Source: Acidobacteria bacterium AH-259-G07 (GTDB lineage Bacteria > Acidobacteriota > UBA6911 > RPQK01 > JADFOI01). Taken from it: a DNA stretch of 19,802 bases. The notes under the pieces are model-generated. The model was given only the letters and a program-made list of their open reading frames with translations. It was not told where the DNA came from and made no database searches. Below are positions 14,534 to 19,802 of this stretch, piece after piece; the first letter of the stretch is position 1; every line of letters begins with the position of its first letter. The position numbers and the translations under genes were made by a program. The stretch covers positions 1 through 19,802 of the forward strand of contig JALLON010000017.1 in the NCBI GenBank assembly GCA_027717925.1, in the 5' to 3' direction.

Positions 14534-15481
14534 ATGCGCATTTTAGTGACCGGTGGGGCCGGGTTTATTGGCAGTCACTTGTGCGAATCTCTGCTCAAAC
14601 AGGGCCACGAGGCTTTGTGTTTAGATAACCTCTTTCGTGGATCCAAACGCAACATTTATCCTTTTCTGAATCACCCCTGTCTCGAGTTTATTCGACACGA
14701 TGTGGTCCAACCGATCCTGTTGGAGGTGGACCAAATCTACAACCTCGCTTGTCCCGCATCGCCGGTTCATTACCAATACAATCCGGTCAAGACGGTAAAA
14801 ACAAACGTTATGGGGACCATCAACATGCTCGGTATGGCCAAGCGAGTGAAGGCGCGAATCCTGCAGGCTAGCACCTCAGAAGTGTATGGGGATCCACAAG
14901 TGCACCCTCAGTCAGAAGAGTACTGGGGAAACGTCAACCCCATCGGGTTGCGCAGCTGTTACGACGAGGGGAAGCGAGTGGCTGAGACACTGATGATGGA
15001 CTACCACCGCCAAAACAAAGTCGACATTCGAATTGCACGGATTTTCAACACCTACGGTCCTCGAATGTCTAAAGATGATGGACGTGTAGTCAGTAATTTT
15101 ATCGTCCAGGCTCTCCGGCGTGAACCGTTGACCGTCTATGGAGATGGATCGCAGACTCGATCTTTCTGCTATGTCTCCGATCTTGTTCGAGGGCTAGAGA
15201 AACTGATGGCTTGTGAAGGGATCACCGGTCCCATTAATCTGGGGAATCCCACCGAATTTAGTATCCTCTCACTGGCTGAGCTGGTCAAAGACTTAACCGG
15301 AACTCGCTCGCAGATCCGCTTTGATCCTTTGCCTCAAGATGACCCGACGCGACGACGACCTGATATCTCGGCAGCGCGCAAACTGATCAGCTGGGACCCT
15401 GAGGTAGAGTTGAAAGACGGGCTGGGCCAAACCATTGATTATTTTGATGAGCTGCTCCGCGCTGAAGCGAAGGACTCCTGA
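14534..15481 (+). CDS. UDP-glucuronate decarboxylase (UDP-xylose synthase)
   Basis: This cytoplasmic NAD-dependent enzyme turns UDP-glucuronate into UDP-xylose. The 315-residue product has the Rossmann GGAGFIG (7-13), DNLFRGSKRN (31-40), YNLACPASPVHYQ (69-81), STSEVYGDP (113-121), YWGNVNPIG (130-138), the catalytic Y143/K147 in CYDEGKR, RIFNTYGPRM and QTRSFCYVSDLV. The NVNPIGxRSCYDEGKR stretch is close to diagnostic for UXS rather than for other epimerases. It lacks the N-terminal membrane anchor of animal forms. The AT-rich leader has a repeated TAGCTT and no ribosome site before the ATG. It follows the galE-like gene after the repeat-filled gap and precedes nuoA after a strong hairpin. Confidence 0.93.
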   Translation: MRILVTGGAGFIGSHLCESLLKQGHEALCLDNLFRGSKRNIYPFLNHPCLEFIRHDVVQPILLEVDQIYNLACPASPVHYQYNPVKTVKTNVMGTINMLGMAKRVKARILQASTSEVYGDPQVHPQSEEYWGNVNPIGLRSCYDEGKRVAETLMMDYHRQNKVDIRIARIFNTYGPRMSKDDGRVVSNFIVQALRREPLTVYGDGSQTRSFCYVSDLVRGLEKLMACEGITGPINLGNPTEFSILSLAELVKDLTGTRSQIRFDPLPQDDPTRRRPDISAARKLISWDPEVELKDGLGQTIDYFDELLRAEAKDS

Positions 15482-15529
15482 GTGGAAATGGTCAGTATGT
15501 TAAAATACTTGCTGATTGTGGATTTTGAA

Positions 15530-15560
15530 GGGGGGCGTGTCTTTAAAAGACACGGCCCCC
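15530..15560 (+). terminator. Strong hairpin between the UDP-xylose synthase gene and nuoA
   Basis: GGGGGCGTGTCTT pairs with AAGACACGGCCCCC (one bulged base) over a very short loop. The stem is strong, but no T run follows on the plus strand, so it is not a classic intrinsic terminator. It could insulate the nuo operon or protect a processed end. Confidence 0.5.
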
Positions 15561-15595
15561 ACGGATAGCTTGTTGGCGGAAACGGGGACAGCAAA

Positions 15596-15952
15596 GTGTT
15601 AGGCTCCTATATCCCGATTCTTATTTTCATTGTCGTCGCCATAATGCTTCCTGTGGTGGGGCTGGCCGTGGGTCGGTTGCTCCGTCCCTCCAGACCTCAC
15701 GGGACAAAGTTGATGCCCTATGAGTGTGGGGTAGATCCGGAAGGGGACGCTCGCGAGCGCTTTTCGGTGCGCTTTTACATTATTGCCATCCTTTTTGTGA
15801 TCTTTGACGTCGAAACCATCTTTTTATTTCCGTGGGCCATCATTTATGATCGCCTCGCTCTTTTTGGATTCATTGAGATGACTGTTTTCTTAGGTATTTT
15901 GATTGTGGGGTATTTTTACGTTTGGAAAAAGGGGGCCTTGGAGTGGGTCTAA
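15596..15952 (+). CDS. nuoA: NADH-quinone oxidoreductase subunit A
   Basis: NuoA is a small membrane subunit of complex I next to the quinone site. The 118-residue product has three membrane helices: YIPILIFIVVAIMLPVVGLA near the start, FYIIAILFVIFDVETIFLFP in the middle, and MTVFLGILIVGYFYVW at the end. The loop PYECGVDP (about 42-49) with its conserved cysteine and the second-helix DVE are family hallmarks. The start is a GTG with GGGGA about seven bases upstream. It opens the operon nuoA-B-C-D-H-I and follows the hairpin at 15530. Confidence 0.95.
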   Translation: MLGSYIPILIFIVVAIMLPVVGLAVGRLLRPSRPHGTKLMPYECGVDPEGDARERFSVRFYIIAILFVIFDVETIFLFPWAIIYDRLALFGFIEMTVFLGILIVGYFYVWKKGALEWV

Positions 15953-15963
15953 TTGAGAATCGA

Positions 15964-16443
15964 ATGGAAAAAAATATCGTCACAACGACGGTCGATTCGG
16001 TTTTTAATTGGGCCAGGAAGTCTTCGCTGTGGCCTATGACTTTTGGGCTGGCCTGCTGCGCCATTGAAATGATGGCCACAGGCGCCTCTCGTTTCGATAT
16101 AGATCGGTTTGGTGCCGGAATTTTTCGGCCTTCTCCCAGACAATCTGATCTGATTATTATTGCGGGTACAGTTACCCTGAAAATGGCAGAGGTGATCCAG
16201 CGGCTGTACGATCAGATGCCCGATCCGAAGTGGGTGATATCCATGGGTGCCTGTTCCAGTGTAGGTGGGCCTTTTGACACTTATTCAACCCTTCAGGGTG
16301 TGGACAAGGTCATTCCTGTGGATGTTTACATCCCCGGATGTCCGCCCAGGCCTGAAGCGCTCCTCTACGGTTTGATGCGTCTTCAGGATAAGATCGACCG
16401 GATGACTATTGCCAAAAAGGAAGAGCAGCTTCAGGCGAACTGA
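15964..16443 (+). CDS. nuoB: NADH-quinone oxidoreductase subunit B
   Basis: NuoB carries the terminal 4Fe-4S cluster N2 that passes electrons to quinone. From the ATG at 15964 (11 bases after the nuoA stop) the product has 159 residues; an in-frame start at 15922 would overlap nuoA and is not favoured. All four cluster cysteines are present: the tandem Cys31-Cys32 in GLACCAIEMM, Cys97 in MGACSSVGG and Cys126 in PGCPPRPEALLYG. Family length and spacing are normal. Confidence 0.96.
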   Translation: MEKNIVTTTVDSVFNWARKSSLWPMTFGLACCAIEMMATGASRFDIDRFGAGIFRPSPRQSDLIIIAGTVTLKMAEVIQRLYDQMPDPKWVISMGACSSVGGPFDTYSTLQGVDKVIPVDVYIPGCPPRPEALLYGLMRLQDKIDRMTIAKKEEQLQAN

Positions 16444-16479
16444 TCTTCGGCGGAATTTCATTAAATCTCCTGGTGTGAA

Positions 16480-17091
16480 ATGAGCGAGGAAAGTAAACCG
16501 GAAGAAGTACAGAAATCGGCCGCGCCCTCCAAGCCCGCCAGGCCTGGACGCCCTAGGCCTATTAAGAGAGGCCCCTCTTACGAAGATCTGGACGACGATC
16601 TGCTCTTTCGGAAGCTGAAGGAGAAGTTTACGGACGGGATTGTCTCAGGACAGTCCTTTCTGGATCAGCCCATCTACACCGTTTCTTTGAATTGTTTGTA
16701 TGACGTAATGATTTATCTCAAGGACAGCCCAGAGTGGGACTTTGACTATCTCGTTGATGTGACCGCTCTGGATTACCTGGGAGACGAAAAGCGGTTTGTT
16801 GTGGTCTATCATCTCTATTCTCACAAAAACCGTAGCTTGATTCGCATTAAGGCCCGAGCCGGAGAAGAGGAACTGGTTCCTTCCGTGACCTCTCTGTGGA
16901 GGACGGCTAATTGGCTGGAGCGCGAGGTCTATGATCTGTTCGGGATTGAGTTTTCTGGGCATCCCGATTTAAGGCGCATCTTGCTTCCCGAAGACTGGCA
17001 CGGTCACCCGCTCAGGAAAGACTACGACATCAAACTGCAGGACCAAGCTTGGATCAAGCAGCACCTACGAATCAGAAAAACTCCGATGTGA
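16480..17091 (+). CDS. nuoC: NADH-quinone oxidoreductase subunit C
   Basis: NuoC is the 30-kDa peripheral subunit that packs against NuoD in the quinone module. The 203-residue product has the family core VDVTALDYLG (92-101), the signature EREVYDLFGIEFSGHPDLRR (147-166) and the end motif HPLRKDY (176-182). The first 30 residues are rich in Lys, Pro and Arg (KPARPGRPRPIKR) and look disordered, an extension not seen in the E. coli protein. NuoC and NuoD are separate genes here, with six bases between the nuoC stop and the chosen nuoD start. Confidence 0.95.
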   Translation: MSEESKPEEVQKSAAPSKPARPGRPRPIKRGPSYEDLDDDLLFRKLKEKFTDGIVSGQSFLDQPIYTVSLNCLYDVMIYLKDSPEWDFDYLVDVTALDYLGDEKRFVVVYHLYSHKNRSLIRIKARAGEEELVPSVTSLWRTANWLEREVYDLFGIEFSGHPDLRRILLPEDWHGHPLRKDYDIKLQDQAWIKQHLRIRKTPM

Positions 17092-17096
17092 AGACG

Positions 17097-18212
17097 ATGG
17101 AAGAAGAAGCAACCATCCTTGATAGCAAAGTCCTTGAAGTGAACATGGGCCCCCAGCATCCATCGACACACGGGGTACTTCGCGTGAAATTGAAGCTGGA
17201 TGGAGAACGGGTGCTGGATGCCGAGTGCATTATCGGTTACCTGCACCGCGGAGTGGAGAAGATTAGCGAGAATCGCTCCTATATAAAGTGTGTTCCCTAT
17301 TACGACAGAACGGATTACATTGCAGCCGTTTCCAACGTTTACGGTTATCTCCTGGGTGTCGAGAAATTAATGGGGATAGAGGTCCCGAAGCGTGCGCAGT
17401 ACATCCGCATCATGATGACCGAGTTTAACCGGATCTCCAGCCATCTGCTTTGGTTGGCCACTCATGCCTTGGATATCGGGGCCATGACGATTTTCTTGTA
17501 TTGCTTTCGGGAGCGTGAGGAGATTCTCAAGTTGTTCGAAGCCCTGTTTGGTGCCCGATTGACCACCCACGCCTTCCGGCTGGGTGGTCTGTGGAAGGAT
17601 CTGCCTCCCGGTTTTGAGCAGGCAGCACGCAAATTCATCGATGACTTTCCCTATCGAGTGGACGAATACGAGCAAATACTGACTAAAAACCGGATCTGGT
17701 TGGATCGAACCAAGGGAGTGGGCGTAATTTCTGGTGAAGAGGCCATTGAATGGGGAATGAGTGGGCCTCCTCTTCGTGGCTCCACGGTGGCCTATGATGT
17801 GCGGAAGGCCCGTCCTTATGGAGGCTACGAAGAGTTCGATTTCGACATTGCGGTTGGTGAAAATGGAGACACCTACGATCGCTATCTGGTGCGCTTGCAA
17901 GAAATGCACCAGAGCAGGAGGATCATTCAACAAGTCTTGGACCGGTTACCCGAAGGTTCTGTTCACGGGAAAGCGCCCCGGATTCCCAAACCACCTGTGG
18001 GAGAGTACTACTCTGGTATTGAAAGTCCCCGGGGGGAGTTGGGTTACTACATCGTCAGCGACGGCTCGCCCCAGCCTTTCCGCGTGCGCATCCGCCCGCC
18101 CACATTTGTCAATTTGCAGACACTGCGACGGCTAGTGAAAGGACATCTAGTGGCGGATGTGGTGGCCCTCATCGGGACCTTGGACATCGTACTGGGTGAG
18201 ATCGACCGATGA
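17097..18212 (+). CDS. nuoD: NADH-quinone oxidoreductase subunit D
   Basis: NuoD is the 49-kDa subunit forming most of the quinone-binding pocket. The 371-residue product has NMGPQHPSTHGVLRV (16-30), LHRGVEKISENR, the helix around RISSHLLWLATHALDIGAMT, RLGGLWKDLPPGF, and the C-terminal DIVLGEIDR, all typical. The start at 17097 is the first ATG; a GTG at 17088 overlapping the nuoC stop, or an ATG at 17049 within nuoC, are alternatives. It overlaps nuoH by four bases (ATGA). Confidence 0.96.
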   Translation: MEEEATILDSKVLEVNMGPQHPSTHGVLRVKLKLDGERVLDAECIIGYLHRGVEKISENRSYIKCVPYYDRTDYIAAVSNVYGYLLGVEKLMGIEVPKRAQYIRIMMTEFNRISSHLLWLATHALDIGAMTIFLYCFREREEILKLFEALFGARLTTHAFRLGGLWKDLPPGFEQAARKFIDDFPYRVDEYEQILTKNRIWLDRTKGVGVISGEEAIEWGMSGPPLRGSTVAYDVRKARPYGGYEEFDFDIAVGENGDTYDRYLVRLQEMHQSRRIIQQVLDRLPEGSVHGKAPRIPKPPVGEYYSGIESPRGELGYYIVSDGSPQPFRVRIRPPTFVNLQTLRRLVKGHLVADVVALIGTLDIVLGEIDR

Positions 18213-19309
18213 CCGAAACGCTACTTGTTTACGCCATCATCCCGTTCATAAAGATTGCGGTAATCGTCCTGATCCTTTCAGGCGCAATCGCTTACTTGAC
18301 CCTGCTCGAGCGCAAGTTGGTTGCTCATATCCAAGTTCGTCTGGGACCGATGAGGGTAGGATGGCATGGACTTCTTCAGCCCATTGCGGATGGATTAAAG
18401 TTCATCCTCAAAGAGGACATTATTCCCAGCAAAGCTGATGCCTTGGTGTTTACCATCGCTCCGGCCATTTCGCTCATCCCCGCTTTCGTTGTCTTTTCGG
18501 TGGTCCCTTTTGGACCTCCTGAAATGTTCGAAGGGCTACTGCGCTGGAGCCTCGGCTGGTTCTTCGATTCGGCCACGGTAGAATCGGTGGCGCAGAATAC
18601 ACTTGCTTCTGGAGGCTTCATCACCGATATCAACATCGCCGTCTTGTTTGTTTTGTCCGTTTCCTCGGTGGGCATTCTGGGGATCATTTTGGGAGGCTGG
18701 GCTTCCAACAGCAAATATCCTTTGCTGGGTGCACTGAGATCTTCGGCTCAGATGGTCAGTTACGAGGTGGCACTTGGATTTTCCATTATCGGAGTCCTTT
18801 TGGTGGCCGGTTCCCTGAGCCTGGTGGAGATCGTCCAGAATCAGGAGAAAGCCCACCTCTGGTATGTGTTCGTCCAGCCTGTGGCCTTTGCCCTCTTTTT
18901 TATTTGCGGGATGGCGGAGACCAACCGTCTCCCTTTTGACCTTCCTGAGGCTGAAACCGAACTGGTGGGCGGTTTTCATACCGAGTACAGTGGATTTCGA
19001 TTTTCGCTTTATTTTCTGGCAGAGTACGCCAATATGATTACCATCTCTGCAGTGGCAGTGACCCTTTTCTGGGGTGGGTGGCTTCGGCCTTTTCCCAATG
19101 TGAGTTGGCTCGCCTTTTTGGGTCTCATCCCACCTGTCTTATGGTTTCTAATAAAGGTATTCTTATTCTTATATATATTTATATGGATAAGGGGAACCCT
19201 GCCCCGCTTCCGGTTTGATCAGCTGATGAGATATGGCTGGAAAGTTTTTTTGCCCGTGGCATTGGGCAATGTGATTGTGTCTGCTGGAGTTTTACTTGCC
19301 TTTTTGTGA
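18209..19309 (+). CDS. nuoH: NADH-quinone oxidoreductase subunit H
   Basis: NuoH is the membrane subunit that joins the peripheral arm to the proton-pumping arm and helps form the quinone chamber. The 366-residue product is multi-helical and shows LLERKLVAHIQVRLGPMRVG (31-50 region), LLQPIADGLKFILKED, and MAETNRLPFDLPEAETELVG, the acidic loop hallmark. The ATGA overlap with nuoD indicates translational coupling. One patch near 19147-19195 uses a run of TTA, ATA, TAT and AGG codons, much more AT-rich than the rest of the gene. In most 14-subunit operons nuoE, nuoF and nuoG lie between nuoD and nuoH; here they do not. Confidence 0.96.
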   Translation: MTETLLVYAIIPFIKIAVIVLILSGAIAYLTLLERKLVAHIQVRLGPMRVGWHGLLQPIADGLKFILKEDIIPSKADALVFTIAPAISLIPAFVVFSVVPFGPPEMFEGLLRWSLGWFFDSATVESVAQNTLASGGFITDINIAVLFVLSVSSVGILGIILGGWASNSKYPLLGALRSSAQMVSYEVALGFSIIGVLLVAGSLSLVEIVQNQEKAHLWYVFVQPVAFALFFICGMAETNRLPFDLPEAETELVGGFHTEYSGFRFSLYFLAEYANMITISAVAVTLFWGGWLRPFPNVSWLAFLGLIPPVLWFLIKVFLFLYIFIWIRGTLPRFRFDQLMRYGWKVFLPVALGNVIVSAGVLLAFL

Positions 19310-19318
19310 GATTGAACA

Positions 19319-19783
19319 ATGATTAACTTTCTGAGACGAATCTTTTTCATCGATATTCTCAAAGGTTTGGCTGTGACCTTCCGTTACACCTATACCAAGG
19401 TCTACACGGAACAGTATCCAAAGGAAAAGGCCAAACTCGCGGAAAGGTACAAAGGTGCGCCTCGTCTGAACAATGATCCCGAGACCGGAGAGACGCTTTG
19501 TATTGCTTGCGATCTTTGCGCTCTGATTTGTCCCGAGGATCTGATTGTTGTGGGTTCGCAGCGCGATCCGGAAACCCGGAAAAAAGTTCTGACGCATTAC
19601 ACGTTTGATACATCGCGCTGCCTTTTTTGTGGGTTGTGCCAGGAAGTGTGTCCGACCAACGCCATTGAGTTGACCCAAGACTTCGAACTTGCAGACTATA
19701 GCCGAAGGTCCATGGTTTGGGATCGAGAGCGGCTGGAGACGGGCTGGGACCGGATCGACTTTGGAGAGGATTATCACCGCTGA
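19319..19783 (+). CDS. nuoI: NADH-quinone oxidoreductase subunit I
   Basis: NuoI holds clusters N6a and N6b in the peripheral arm, relaying electrons to NuoB. The 154-residue product has two 4Fe-4S motifs: CIACDLCALICP with Cys61, 64, 67 and 71, and CLFCGLCQEVCP with Cys101, 104, 107 and 111. The N-terminal stretch LKGLAVTFRYTYTKVYTEQYP is the usual amphipathic family start. It begins nine bases after nuoH. The stop at 19781-19783 is followed by a repeat tract rather than directly by nuoJ, within the 19 bases visible. Confidence 0.96.
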   Translation: MINFLRRIFFIDILKGLAVTFRYTYTKVYTEQYPKEKAKLAERYKGAPRLNNDPETGETLCIACDLCALICPEDLIVVGSQRDPETRKKVLTHYTFDTSRCLFCGLCQEVCPTNAIELTQDFELADYSRRSMVWDRERLETGWDRIDFGEDYHR

Positions 19784-19785
19784 GT

Positions 19786-19802
19786 GGTTCCAGGTTCCAG
19801 GT
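19786..19802 (+). repeat. Start of another heptamer tract at the window edge
   Basis: GGTTCCA occurs twice in tandem and begins a third time as the window ends. It is the reverse complement of the GAACCTG-type units at 14446-14479. The full length lies outside the window. Confidence 0.6.

Overview
This window (about 50% GC) looks like a chromosomal stretch from a Gram-negative, respiring, free-living bacterium. Support comes from a complex I operon, a LysM-type lytic transglycosylase, several exported enzymes and housekeeping genes. The mix of exported carbohydrate-type proteins, degenerate heptamer repeats and complex I genes would fit Acidobacteriota or a related soil/sediment phylum. That placement is an impression from gene content, not a phylogenetic result.

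Left part (1-2516, minus strand): three genes in a row for exported proteins. They are a large predicted lipoprotein with an (alpha/alpha)-barrel look, a small cupin, and the 5' end of a heparinase II/III-like gene that runs off the window. Together they suggest breakdown of an acidic polysaccharide. Next (2678-5060, plus strand) come two unusual exported or anchored enzymes: a SAF-domain/alpha-beta hydrolase fusion, and a HpaI-like aldolase with a signal peptide that appears to lack the family's catalytic arginine. A gene-free, strongly C-over-G biased stretch follows. It ends at a remnant of a D-2-hydroxyacid dehydrogenase gene (5390-5563, minus).

Middle (5591-11228, minus strand): mltD-like murein transglycosylase, aroK, aroA and uvrB. 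A 134-bp near-perfect inverted repeat (9005-9138) fills most of the gap between uvrB and aroA. Upstream of uvrB is a 390-bp block of degenerate 7-bp repeats in a mirror-symmetric order.

Right part (11739-19783, plus strand): a Tat-type glycosylasparaginase, a small membrane protein, two nucleotide-sugar enzymes (GalE-like and UDP-glucuronate decarboxylase, separated by more heptamer repeats), then nuoA-B-C-D-H-I. The complex I operon passes directly from nuoD to nuoH, so the NADH-input genes nuoEFG are not in their usual place. The window ends as another heptamer tract begins just after nuoI.

No tRNA, rRNA, CRISPR array, integrase or transposase gene was seen. The best candidates for something undescribed are the mirror-ordered heptamer repeat arrays, the SAF-hydrolase fusion and the exported HpaI-like protein.
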